Positions 23,993 through 34,934 of a stretch of 64,000 nt of DNA are shown here, piece after piece. The notes under the pieces are model-generated. The model made no database searches, had not been told where the DNA came from, and saw only the letters and a list, made by a program, of their open reading frames with translations. Position numbers and translations under genes: made by a program. The stretch covers positions 69,161,001-69,225,000 of the forward strand of contig JAUMIR010000004.1 in assembly GCA_030847615.1 (NCBI GenBank), read 5' to 3'. This stretch comes from Gambelia wislizenii. Taxonomy: Eukaryota > Chordata > Lepidosauria > Squamata > Crotaphytidae. How positions within the stretch are numbered: the stretch's first letter is position 1; every line of letters starts with the position of its first letter.

Positions 23993-24365
23993 CAGTCAGC
24001 CCTCCACATTTGAGGGTTTAATTTTTGTGGGTTTGATTATTTGCAGCCGCCTCTGCTGCTGCACTATGCCATTTTTAAATAGGGACTGCAAGCGTTGTGC
24101 GACTGAGATTGTGAATGCGCAGTGGGGCTTGTAAGTCCTTAATAAAAATGGAATAGGGCAACAGCAGAGGTAACAGCAAGCACCACCCACTACCTGCTGC
24201 TGCTGTGAAGGAACTCTGCTACCTTGAAGGCATCTGGTTTGAATCCATGGATCATACTTTTTGTGTGTGTTAATATGGGTTGGAGGGGGCTAGAGATACT
24301 TGCAGTTTTTAACTTTTGTGGGGGTCCTGTACTCCTAACCCCAGCAAATGTATGTGAAATATGAC
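23993..24365. mobile_element. Tigger-like MITE, right end decayed
   Basis: Starts TA|cagtcagccctccacatttg. The interior matches 4041-4420, while the right inverted repeat is eroded (gcaaatgtatgtgaaatatg). Confidence 0.65.
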
Positions 24366-24756
24366 AATGGAGATTTAATCAGTTAGGTAGATACAATTTG
24401 CAGCTTTTTCTGTTCACTTCTTGTTTCAGAAAAAGCCTCTCCTGAGCATAAATGAGCCTAGCTCCTCCACCCCAATAAACATGATAGAAACACCCCCATA
24501 TCACCCAAGGGTCACAAAACCAGCCCTATGGGCTGCATGCAGCCTGAGGGGCCACATTCAGCCCACTCATTATTTAGGACTGTAGTGACAGCTTTAAATC
24601 ATTAATTTATTCATTTTAGGCATTTATATCCTATCCTCCGACCTAGTTGTTGGCACCTCTCCACATTAGTTTTTCTAAAGAACTATTCTTTAGTAATCTT
24701 ATATTAGAAGGAGGGCTAGTAGGGTACTGGTTATATTCCTAGAAATGATGATGATG

Positions 24757-24787
<31 letters not shown>

Positions 24788-24788
<1 letters not shown>

Positions 24789-24945
24789 TTTATTTTTTGT
24801 ACCCCACCTTTTGCCTATTAGGCAATCAAGGTGGCTCACAACAATTGGATATAAAAACAAATCCATAACAATAGTAGTAACTTAAAACAATTTACTCCCC
24901 TTAAAATTACATATAATCGTGCATATATTTAAAATAACTATTGGG
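24788..24945 (-). mobile_element. L2-like LINE 3' end
   Basis: Inverse of the 13.8 kb tail (ccttttgcctattaggcaat), with an (ATA)n run at its tail (24752-24787). Confidence 0.75.
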
Positions 24946-24949
24946 GAAG

Positions 24950-25150
24950 GAGAGGGACCTGGATTCAAATTCCCATTCAGCCCTGATGAAATCTGGATGA
25001 CTTTGACACAGTCAATAGTTCTCAGCCTCACCGTCCTCACAGTAGTTGTGAGATTAAAACAGTGTGTTGAGGCAGAAGAAACATGGACACTGTCATGAAC
25101 AATGCTGGAGGAAAGGCAGCATATACATGTAAGAAATAAATAATAAATAA
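24950..25150 (+). mobile_element. MIR-like tRNA SINE
   Basis: B box ctggattcaaattccc, then ttctcagcctcaccgtcctc, cagtagttgtgagattaaaa, aataaataataaa tail. Weaker copies at 56195-56300 and 61425-61560 (+). Confidence 0.6.
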
Positions 25151-25289
25151 CTCCATACCTTGGCCCAGTCATTAATCAGAATGGAGACTATAGTCAAGAA
25201 TTTGACTACCTGTGGAAATGTGACCAATAAGTGTTAAATGTATGTTTAGCAAAGTATTAGATATTTGAACTAATAAATGTGAATGGTTC

Positions 25290-25790
25290 TTGCAGCAGCA
25301 GCAGCAGCAGCAACAACACCCAGAAGACTAGGAATTGGAAGAGCAGCTATGAAGGAACTAGACAAGGTCCTGAAGTGTAAAGTTATATTATTGAATAGTA
25401 AAGCTAGGATAGTCCATACCATCGTATTTCCAATTACTGTGTATGGTTGTGAAAGCTGGACAGTGAAGGAAGCTGATAGGAACAAATATCAATTAATTTG
25501 AAATGTGTTGCTATGAGTTCTGCAGATACCATGGATTGACAAAAAAACAAATAAAGGAGTCCAAGAGCAAACTTAGCCTAAACTCTCCCTAGAAACCAAT
25601 ATGACTAAGCTGAGACTGTTGTACTTTGGCCACATCATTAGAAGACATAACTCACTAGAAAATGTGATAATGCTTGGTATGGTAGAAGGCAGTAGGAAAA
25701 GCGGAAGACCACATTCCAGCTGGATAGACTCAGTCAAGGAAGACACAATCCTGAGCCTGCAAGACCTGAGCAAGGCTTTTGATAGATCTT
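25290..25790 (+). mobile_element. RTE/BovB-type LINE 3' fragment
   Basis: Broken frame reading RRLGIGRAAMKELDKVLKC, VYGCESWTVKEADR and LLYFGHIIRRHNSLENVIML, GRPHSSWIDSVKEDT, the C-terminal signature of BovB LINEs. A (CAG)n run lies at 25294-25310. Confidence 0.85.
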
Positions 25791-26272
25791 CCTTGGTTTT
25801 TTTCCAGGCTATGGGCTGTGTTCTGGAAGAGTTTACTTCTGACGTTTCGCCTGCATCTGTGCTGGCATCTTCAGAGAATGGTTGGGTAGGAGTGCGTTTG
25901 GAGTTTATATATTGTGAACCCCTGTTGGGGAGTAAATTTGTGTAATTGAATGGTTAGTTTCTGGGTATAGAAATGCAAGGATGATTAGTGTCTGTTTGGC
26001 TAATGGTTGGTTGATGGGCCATTATCTGCTGGAAATCCCCTTATGCCTGGGTGGAATTCCTTTGTAAGTGTTGAGTTTTGATTCTATTGTTTTTCAAAAC
26101 TGGCAGCCAGATTTTGTTTACTTTTAGGGTTTCTTCTTTCCTGTTGAAATTGTCCAGGTGTTTGTGAATTTCAATAGCTTCTCTGTGCATTCTGACATGA
26201 TAGTTGTTGGCCTGGTCCAGAATTTCTGTGTTTTTAAATGACATTTTGTGTTCAGGTTGGTTTATAACATAG
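25790..26272 (-). mobile_element. Penelope-like element, C-terminal end and 3' region
   Basis: Minus-strand piece EILDQANNYHVRMHREAIEI, FNRKEETLKVNKIWLPVLK typical of squamate Penelope elements, followed by the 3' UTR word gatgccagcacagatgcagg. Continues on the far side of the nested CR1 (about 26650-26725). Confidence 0.7.
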
Positions 26273-26650
26273 AATCATAGAATCATAGAATCATAGAATT
26301 TCTGAGTTGGAAGAGACCACGAGGGCCATCCAGTCCAACCCCCTGCCATGCAGGAAATCACGATCAAAGCATCCCCGACAGATGGCCATCCAGCCTCTGT
26401 TTAAAGACCTCCAAGGAAGGAGACCCCCACCATGCTCCGAGGGAGTGTGTTCCACTGCCAAACAGCTCTTACTGTCAAAAAGTTCTTCCTCATGTTGAGG
26501 TGGAATCTCTGTTCCTGGAGCTTGCACCCATTGCTCCGTGTTCCAGTCTCTGGAGCAGCAGAAAACAAGCCTGCTCCATCCTCAACGTGACATCCCTTCA
26601 AATACTTAAACAGGGCTATCATATCGCCTCTTAACCATCTTTTTTCCAGG
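26272..26650 (-). mobile_element. CR1 3' fragment with repeated octamer tail
   Basis: Minus-strand match to the last 380 bp of CR1 (MIALFKYLKGCHVEDGAGLF). The end carries the CR1 ATTCTATG octamer repeated about four times (26272-26300). It is inserted in a Penelope-like element. Confidence 0.9.
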
Positions 26651-26770
26651 CTGCTGATTTTTCTGGCTGGCCCAGTCTGCAGTGTCTCTCATGTTCCTTG
26701 ATTCGTGTTTGCACACTGCATTTAGTCAACAACTATCATGTCAGAATGCACAGATGGAAGTTTCCGTCAA
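26650..26770. mobile_element. Penelope-like remainder with an inverted duplicate
   Basis: 26650-26725 continues the element at 26.0-26.27 kb on the minus strand (ERHCRLGQPEKSA). Immediately after, 26728-26760 repeats the NNYHVRMHR segment in the opposite orientation, making a fold-back. Confidence 0.5.
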
Positions 26771-27329
26771 TAAAAAGCGGCAGAGGGAAAACAAAGGACA
26801 GAGGGAGAACGAACAAAGGACGGGAGGAGGATGTCGTCGTCCGAAACCAATAACTGGAAGCAGGACAGCGCCGTCCTCCTCCCGGCCTCTGCAGGTTTTT
26901 TTACCCCATCTGAAAAAGTCCACAGTCTGATAACATCATCTGCTGACACCTCCAGAGGAGCCCAGTGGATCTCAGTGGAAGATGTCCTCCATTTGAGGAA
27001 GTAGAATGGTCAACAGTCCTGGGTCTAAAACTGTTAGGTGAATACAAGCGATACCAACAGAAAGGTCCTTAAGTGCTGCTAATGCAGTGGGGAAAAAAGG
27101 AACCCAGGCATTTAGGCAGGGAAGGGAGTGGGCAGGGCTACCGCCAAAACACTTATGTAATGATTCCAGAAGGTTTTGAGCAGTGCTCTGTGCAGGCACA
27201 GATAACCCAATTGTGTGGATTCACAAAGACCACGAAGAAGAACCAGATGTTTCTCTGTTCCCCTCTGCAGAATTCTTACATTGTGCTTGACCATGTAGGA
27301 TCTCAGCCATGGTGTCTTTTTATACTGGT

Positions 27330-27520
27330 GAAAATTAGTATGCAAAGAGATCTTGTAACACCTTTGAGACTAATGGAGATAAAGAAGTTGTAGCATAAGC
27401 TTTCGTAGACTGAAGTCTATGGAAGCTTATGTTACAACTTCTTTCTCTCAGACTCAACGGCACTACAAGATTGCTTTGCATACTGATATTCCAGATTAAC
27501 ACAGCTATTTCTTTGCATTC
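27330..27520. repeat. Old dispersed repeat with inverted halves
   Basis: gaagttgtagcataagcttt and aagcttatgttacaacttct pair as inverted arms, followed by ccagattaacacagctattt. A similar end occurs at about 13910-13950. Confidence 0.5.
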
Positions 27521-28061
27521 CTCCCCCCCCCTGTGAAAATTAGATTCAGGAACAAATGGGATCCATAGCAAAATACTTGTCAGAGGTTGTATCCTGGTGT
27601 CTGACAGGAATATTTCCCCCTTTAGAGCTTGTTCAGAGCTCACAGTGTGAGGTTTTCAGAAGAAAGGGAAGGGAAAGGAAAGACTTCCTTTTTAAATTAA
27701 GTATCTCCCTCTCTCCCCACTGTGTAATAAATAGTTTTGGTTCAGGTCCTGACTGCCTGGAGGGTTTTCTACATTCACACACCCTTTGAAACCTGTATGT
27801 TTGACTGGCTGGGCCTTACAGCAGAGAGAAGCAACCAGTTTCAGGTTGCCAGGCAGCATCCTAAGGGAGGGAGTACTTAGAATAGCAGGAACTGGTGGCT
27901 GAATGGTGCTGTGGGCCTAGCTAAGCATGGGAGGGGTCATTTAAGCTCTGCTCAAGTCCTTTGGTCAGGACTGGCAACCTAGTTTAGCTGTGAGATGGAG
28001 CATGGGCTAGTTAGCTAAGGATGAAGAAGAACAGCTGAAGTAATATGAACATAGTCTCTCT

Positions 28062-29052
28062 CTCTCTCTCTCTCTGGCTTTTCTTCGCAAACGAAGATTC
28101 AGGAAGGACTCATCCCGCGCTTTCTGCAAGCGCGCTGATGACTAAAAAGGCCAATCCGAGATAAACAAGTCCGGTTGCAAAAAGCGCAGCAGAAGGTCTC
28201 CTTGGGTGATGTTTTTGGGTTGTGATTCTTTCTGCGTTGTCGTTTCTCTTCAAGACTTGTTCGTCGTGAGTTCTCAAATAAGGCTGCAGCATTGTGGATA
28301 TTGCGTCTCCATGCCTCCCGATGTGAGGCCAGGGCGGACCACTGTTGGTGATCAATTTGGCCAAGCCTGAGATGTTGTTTCAGGGAGTCTTTGTATCGCT
28401 TTTTTGGAGCGCCCCTCTTACGCTGACCCGTGGCGAGTTCACCGTAGAGTAGTATTTTTGGGAGGCGATGGTCCTCCATCCTAGAAACGTGCCCTGCCCA
28501 GCGCAGCTGTGTTCTCAATATCATGGCCTCAATGCTGGTGCTCCCTGCTTGTTCAAGGACAGCAACATTCGTCACATAGTCAGTCCAGTGTATATTTAGG
28601 ATTGTGCGTAGACAGCGCTGATGAAAGCGCTCGAGGAGTCGTAGGTGGTGGCGATAGGTAACCCATGTTTCAGATCCATAAAGGAGGATAGACAGTACGA
28701 TGGCTCTATACACACTGATTTTTGTGCTTTGCCTCAGGTGTTTATTGCTCCAGACTCTTTTGTGAAGTCTTCCAAATGCACTATATGCCTTTGCTAATCT
28801 GTGATCGATCTCTTTGTCAATCTTGGCATCTGAGGAGATGATGCTTCCCAGGTAGGTGAACTGCTGAACGGACTTGAGCACAGATTTGCCGATGGCAATG
28901 TGGGGATGGTGGTGTTCGTCCTGTGGTGCAGGCTGGTAAAGAACTTCTGTTTTCTTCAGGTTGACTTCTAGCCCAAACAGCTCTGCAGCTGTTGCAAAGC
29001 AGGACGTTAGGCGCTGCAGAGCTGCTTCTGTGTGGGCAACAAGGGCAGCATA
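28062..29052 (-). mobile_element. GA-tailed non-LTR retrotransposon copy B, 5'-truncated
   Basis: Nearly identical to copy A over the overlap. Its frame (28881-28099) is intact to the natural end and shows the complete C-terminus: a Cys-Cys-His-Cys finger, [21 protein letters not shown]. The element is cut at about 29052, within the RT (just before the FADD box). The 3' tail is a (CT)n run on the plus strand at 28054-28075, that is (GA)n on the element strand. Confidence 0.88.
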
Positions 29053-29214
29053 GTGCTTTCAGTGAATTATCAAGCTGCAATGAGGGATTGGTTTCACAAA
29101 AGAAGTGACAGACATGCATACTAGAAAATTGAAACCCTGGTTCCTGAATTTACATGTGGCTTCCTCATAAGGGTGTTTCCATACATAAACCTTTCAAATT
29201 GGCTTTTGGCCTCA

Positions 29215-29400
29215 AATCCACACTGCATAAATAATCCATTTGAAACTGGATTATTTGCCATGCCTCCTTCCTATGGAATTCTGGGATATGTAGTTCTACA
29301 AGGTCCTTAGGCTCCTACAAATCTCAGGATTCCATAGAAAAGAGACATAGCAAATAATCCAGTTTCAAACTGGATTATTTGTGTAGTGTGGATATTGCCA
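29215..29400. mobile_element. Palindromic MITE, best-preserved copy
   Basis: Begins aatccacactgcataaataa and ends ttatttgtgtagtgtggat. The arms contain actggattatttg and tatggaattctggg in both orientations. Confidence 0.7.
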
Positions 29401-29469
29401 TGCCAAACACAAATTGTTTAGAGAAATTCTGCTCTTGCCAACCCAACAGCCCAGCTCAACTCTTTGGGC

Positions 29470-29690
29470 CCTTCCACACTATGTAGTTACAGTACTGCAA
29501 AATTATTTGATTTTAACTGTCATGGCAAATTCCTATGGAATGCTGGGATTTGCAGTTTAGGGAGGGACATTTAGAACTCAGCCAGAGAGCTTTAGTGCTT
29601 CCCCCAACTACAAACCCCAGGATTCCATAGCATGTTCCCATGCAGTTGAAGCAGAATCATAGTACTATAACTTTGTAGTGAGAAATATAT
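29470..29690. mobile_element. Palindromic MITE, related family
   Basis: Starts cttccacactatgtagttac; contains tatggaatgctgggatttgc and accccaggattccatag. Confidence 0.55.
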
Positions 29691-29723
29691 TACTGATGTC
29701 ATTAGATAAACTGAACAATCTAT

Positions 29724-29848
29724 TTCTGGGGTGGGGAATTTGTGAACTTTTGGAGTCTTGATTCCCATCAGTCCCAGCTGGCATGCTAGTGGCCGGGAAT
29801 TGTGGTCTGAATTGTCTGGAGGGCCACGGATTTTCCACCCCGATCTAT
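29724..29848. mobile_element. hAT-like MITE
   Basis: Ends ctggggtggggaattt and gattttccaccccgat are inverted; the interior is of the gtcccagctggcatg type. Confidence 0.55.
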
Positions 29849-30049
29849 ACAAAGTTTAGACTGTGACAGTACTTGTAAGATGAAAAAAATCTGGAGTTAC
29901 TTGGCAGAGAGGAATTCATTCAACCTTCTTCCTGGCATGTTCAAAAGGAATCCAGGCCCTGCAAGTTCCTGTGTACCCAGAGATAGGGAGAAGAACTTGT
30001 TGCAACCAGCTGAATTTCAGCCCTGCACCAAACAGTTTGATTTAAACAT

Positions 30050-30740
30050 CAAACACTGTCTTTCCCGAACCAAACCTCACTGTAAATAATTAACTCCCTG
30101 GAACATAAACACAGGGGACTTTTAAAGCCCTAATTACAAAAATATGATGTGGTTTTTCCCCCCATAAAAAAAGAAGAGGAGATGAAAAAAACAAGAAAAA
30201 AAACATACAAGAAGCAAGGAAAATCTGAATTAGGAAACTCTCCTTTTGCTTGCTGCTCTCCTTCTGGGGGTGGCTTGGAGGAATGTTAGCAACCTCACCC
30301 TGCCCAAGGCCTTTCAGCCACCCGCAGGCTCCCTTGACAACAGCATTAAGATGAAACCTTTTGTAATCAAGGCCCTGCTGGAGATGGTCATGCTCAGCCA
30401 CATCCTGTTAGTAACTGGACAGGTGTGTTTAATCTAAAATGGATGATAGCTGAAGGAGCATGGAAAACATTAGAAGCTCCAGTGTTCATTAGCAACCCAC
30501 ATTCTTTGGCTAGTTAAAGGTTAAGGCCAATGGGAAAGAAGAATTTTTGCTTCCCTGGGAAAAGAAGAGGGAAGAAAGATGGGATTAGCCTGGGTTTTTC
30601 TATTTTTTGGCCCACTTTTGGCCTCTCTTGTTTTCTTTTTGGTGTAGCACACATGAAAGTCTCTCTCTGGAATGATCAGATCCTATAAAAATGGCATTAA
30701 GGATTTCTCAAAATGGCAGCATTTCCTATAGCTGGTGTTG
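30050..30740. other. Intergenic stretch without recognised features
   Basis: No splice-consistent coding exon, repeat head or transposon end recognised. It precedes the LINE copy C and shows no left part of the two-gene element. Confidence 0.5.
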
Positions 30741-30744
30741 TGCT

Positions 30745-31856
30745 GTAGCATTAGATGGCATCTATATACGTTACCATATTGATGGTAGCTTGTTTGACTT
30801 AAGCCGTCATAGGGCTCGCACTAAGACTCTAAACTATCTAGTCCGTGAGCTGCTCTTCGCTGATGATGCTGCCCTTGTTGCCCACACAGAAGCAGCTCTG
30901 CAGCGCCTAACATCCTGCTTCGTGACAGCTGCAGAGCTGTTTGGGCTGGAAGTCAACCTGAAGAAAACAGAAGTTCTTTACCAGCCTGCACCACAGGACG
31001 AACACCACCATCCCCACATTGCCGTCGGCAAATCTGTGCTCAAGTCCGTTCAGCAGTTCACCTACCTGGGAAGCATCATCTCCTCAGATGCCAAGATTGA
31101 CAAAGAGATCAATCACAGATTAGCAAAGGCATATAGCGCATTTGGAAGACTTTACAAAAGAGTCTGGAGTAATAAACACCTGAGACGAAGCACAAAAAAT
31201 CTTTGTGTATAGAGCCATTGTAGTGTCTATTCTCCTTTATGGGTCTGAAACATGGGTCACCTATTGCCACCACTTACGACTCCTCAAATGCTTTCATCAG
31301 CGCTGTATACGCACAATCCTAAATATACACTGGACTGACTATGTGATGAATGTTGCTGTCCTTGAGCAAGCATGGATCACCAGCATTGAGGCCATGGTAT
31401 TGAGAACACAGCTGTGCTGGGCAGGGCATGTTTCTAGGATGGAGGACCATCGCCTCCCCAAAATAGTACTCTACGGTGAACTCGCCACGGGTCAGCGTAA
31501 GAGGGGCGCTCCAAAAAAGCGATACAAAGACTCCCTGAAGCAACATTTCAGGCTCAGCCAAATTGATCACCGACAATGGTCTGCCCTGGCCTCACATCGG
31601 GAGGCATAGAGACGCACTATCCACAATGCTGCAGCCTTATTTGAGAACTCACGCCGAACAAGTCTTGAAGAGAAATGACAACGCAGAAAGAATCACAACC
31701 CAAAAACATCACCCAAGGAGACCTTCTGCTGTGCTTTCTGCAACCGGACTTGTTTATCTCAGATTGGCCTTTTTAGTCATCAGCGCACTTGCAGAAAGTG
31801 CAGGATGAGTCCTTCCTGAATCTTTGTTTGCGAAGAAAAGCCAGAGAGAGAGAGAG
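30745..31856 (+). mobile_element. GA-tailed non-LTR retrotransposon copy C, decayed
   Basis: Plus-strand copy beginning at the DGIYIRY part of the RT and containing [12 protein letters not shown]. It has a frameshift near 31205 and an in-frame TAG near 31607 (Trp to stop), and is more diverged than copies A and B. Its 3' end, gcgaagaaaagccagagagagagagag, stops at about 31856, where a coding exon of an unrelated two-gene element continues. It therefore inserted into that element. Confidence 0.85.
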
Positions 31857-31857
31857 G

Positions 31858-32298
31858 TGTTCAAATTCAGAGATGGGCTGCCGGTGAGCCCATCTCTGAT
31901 TCATCAGAGGAGGAGGTAGAGGCAGGCCCGGCACCGGCTGCACCCCCACCAGGTATACCTGTCATTTATGTTTTTATTGACCTCATTCATAAGTAAGTTA
32001 AGAAATATTAGTGATAGAATTCTAAGTAAAGTAATACCTATGCATTACTTTCTTAAAGGTCCCCAAGCTGCACATGAGGCTGCAGCCCAATTGGCTGGCC
32101 TCAATATAATAGCGAGGATTGAGGAGCTTGGTAAATATATTTAAGTATAACTTTCAAAAAGGGCAATTAGTTTGCACATACCATAATATGTTGAGAAATA
32201 ATTGTTTTTTATTGCCCACTACAGGAAGGACACTCCAACAAGAAATCAGAGACCTGGCGAGGAGGGTGCAAGCCATAGAGGAAAGGCTTGCTATGTAA
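31858..32298 (+). pseudogene. 3' part of a spliced gene with acidic and coiled-coil C-terminus
   Basis: Three plus-strand segments join in frame at consensus sites: to 31952 (CCACCAG|GTATAC), 32059-32130 (ttcttaaag acceptor, CTTG|GTAAAT donor) and 32225-32298 (cccactacag acceptor, TAA stop). Both introns are phase 1. The joined tail reads WAAGEPISDSSEEEVEAGPA, a proline/alanine stretch, then a heptad-like helix (IARIEELGRTLQQEIRDLAR, VQAIEERLAM). An AATAAA follows at 32734-32739. The 5' part is missing: the GA tail of a LINE copy abuts at about 31856. I do not recognise the protein. Such acidic-then-coiled-coil ends are common in Myb/SANT or transposon-borne accessory proteins. It faces the Myb gene tail to tail. 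Confidence 0.55.
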
Positions 32299-32954
32299 AT
32301 ATTGTATATAGTTTCCCAGTTTAAAAAAATCTGTAAATATTTTTCTATGTAAATATTGTATATTGTAAATATTGAATATAGTTTTCCACTTAAAAAAAAT
32401 CGGTAAATATTTTCCTTATGTAAATAATTAATATGTAAATGTTCTGTAAATACTTCTGTTAATACACATTTTTTCTAATGTTAATATTATTTATGTATGG
32501 TTTGTTTGTATTTATTTCATATATATGATCCCCTACTGTGTATGTGTTTGTTTAAACTCTCATTGTTATGATTTCTAAACCTTATGTATCCATTTAAATA
32601 TTGTGTTTTTCTATGTTATCCATATTTGTTATTGTATGTTATCCATATTTGTCATATAAAAACTTTCATGTAAATATATCTTTTTTTAATTTGTATAACC
32701 TGTATATATGTATATACTTAAATACTTTGTTAAAATAAAACCATTATTTTTAGAATTCAAATGCCTGTTTATTTTCCATAATATCATCATTTCCTTTTCA
32801 TCAGTGCAAACTGTTATACATTCATCATTGGCGTACTTATATGTTTAATATTTTAAATAGACCAGTATCTTAGTACCAACAGAAAAATGATAACACTGTA
32901 TAGTGCAGTATTTCCCCTATTAAAGAAATAACTGCTTATACTGATTAAAACAAA

Positions 32955-34826
32955 CTATAATGATAGGGGTACTCTTTTTTTAATTGCCCTTGTTGGCCTA
33001 CAGGCTGGAGAAGTACTTCCCTCCAAACTTGTGGTTGGTGTACATTGATGATTTTCTTGTGAGTTCTCTTTATTTTCTTCCCCTAAATTTTTGCCATTAC
33101 ACACTCTCTTGACCACAACACGTTTCTTAGAATTATCCAAAGACTTAATGTCCCCAAGGTCCCCAAATAGATCATTTTGACATTGTATTTCTTTGAGCAT
33201 TTGCTGAGATTCCTCAAAAGAATGCTCATAGAATTTCTCTAGACACCCTTGCAAAGACAAGATCTGCTTCTCAGATATTGTTTCATGTTAGATACAAACA
33301 ATTCAGCTATTGATCTAGAGTTTGCCATCAGTTCATTTACATCAGAAGACCGTTTCTTCCTGAGAAACAACGCCAATCTTTTAGGGGGAATAAAGTGGCA
33401 GTAGGGTTACTCAAATCTGCAACTGAGAAAAGAGGATAATTTAATGATATTCCATGTGTAACACAATATTTTCTCTGTTACACAACATATCTACTTTTAA
33501 AATGTAGTGATACATACCAGTACGTGCTGGGGTAGTTGCCCACACAGTATCAATCTCAGTAACCACAACCGTGGAATTTTCCTCAGTCTCAGTAATTCCC
33601 AAGCTTTCCATGGGCTCCCCTGTTAAGGTAACAGTAACTGCAGATTCATCAGTTCCCTGAGTACCTGAAACATCTGATGGAAAAAAGAAAAGGAAGAAAA
33701 CAAGGAGTATTGGGTAACCAAAGACAGAGAATCACAGTGATTATATCTTCTTTTAAAATATCGCATACCTGGTGGCAGAGGTAAACGAAGAAGAGTATTC
33801 TTTGTTTATGGCTGCGGCAGGAGACGCCATAGTTAACGTGCCCAGATGCACGCTCAGTTTTACATCCCTAGGGCACATACAGAGATTTGCGCCATTTGGC
33901 TTTAACTGCCTTAATTTGCAAAAGAAAGGCGAATTCATGGACCAAAGCAGCACATTCGGTGGTCATGTAGGCAAATATGGTGAAATGATCATTTCTAACA
34001 AGCAACAGAGGCACAAAGAACATATAACTAAGATGCAACACTTCATTATACCAGGTTACAGATGCGGTTGTGAAGTTGTGAAAACGGATTTTTACACATC
34101 CGAGTTTTCACATTAATGCCTTTTATTCTGGGCGATGAAATTAAACCTAATAAATTATAAATGTAATAGCCAGCACAAGTAAAATACATATCATGCATTG
34201 AATTTCCATGAGCAAATTAAAATACCAAGCACAGATCTCAGCTGGTCAGACTTTGAAATCCGAGTACATACTTAATCGAGTTTTCACATAATACGAATGA
34301 ATTTTAAAAAATAAAAAATAAAAAACCTTACCTAGGGGATGTGAGAACAATTTCTCAGAGTATCCCTGCAGCATCTCCTGGGATGAGGGAGGGAATTCCA
34401 CGTCTTCTTCGGGGAGGGGAGCGTGATGGGGAGTCACCGACCCACACGGAACATGCACAATGTCGGTTGTGCTCCCCAGCCGCTTCGGGTGGTAGTTGGC
34501 ATCGCCGCCAGAATTTCATGGAGTTCTTTATAAAAGGGCATTGTGGCCACATTGTTTCCACTTTTAGAGTTGTGGTTGTTTACCTGGCGGTAATTTTTAC
34601 GCATCAGTTTCGTCTTCGTCCTGCATTCCTCAGCGATACGTTCATGCCCTTTTGATTTCATTTCGGCAGCAATTTTTTCAAAAAGGTCGATATTTCTATG
34701 GGACCCCCTCAGCTGTTCCTGCACCTTTTCCTCGCCCCATATTGCCAAAAGGTCTATGGTCTCATTGTAGGACCAGGAGATCCCACGGCCGCCTTTCCTG
34801 GGGTGAGGTGCGGTTTCGACATCCAT
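32955..34826 (-). pseudogene. Myb/SANT-like (trihelix) DNA-binding protein gene, frameshifted
   Basis: Exon 1 (34826-34332, donor CTAG|GTAAGG) begins MDVETAPHPRKGGRGISWSY and holds a trihelix/Myb domain of about 85 residues (WSYNETIDLLAIW, RNIDLFEKIAAEM, ECRTKTKLMRKNYRQV, MPFYKELHEIL). The frame then shifts by one base near 34480 before an acidic linker (LPEEDVEFPPSSQEMLQGYS). Exon 2 (33673-33518) reads DVSGTQGTDESAVTVTLTGE... and is Thr/Glu rich. Exon 3 (33416 to stop at 32955) has two more frame changes, near 33385 and 33285, before SLQGCLEKFYEHSFEESQQM and a basic end (RAIKKRVPLSL). A minus-strand AATAAA lies at 32773-32768. Myb proteins of this kind accompany PIF/Harbinger transposases and also occur as domesticated genes. 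Three frameshifts argue for decay. Confidence 0.6.
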
Positions 34827-34934
34827 CACTGAAACTGCACAGGTAAACGGCCAGGAGAACAATGGAGATGTATCTTCAAATTTTGGGCTGGTCAAGAAAG
34901 GGGCAGGTAGACCTCCCACTTACTGGCCAGGGCC

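Noticed and set aside
30246..30437. 63-codon plus-strand frame as a small secreted protein
   Set aside because: No conserved relative recognised and no splice or promoter context; composition gives no support.
33772..34116. Plus-strand frame of 114 codons
   Set aside because: No recognisable domain; the opposite strand has a better splice-consistent reading, itself weak.
34341..34655. Plus-strand frame of 104 codons over the Myb exon
   Set aside because: Opposite-strand shadow of the Myb domain exon.
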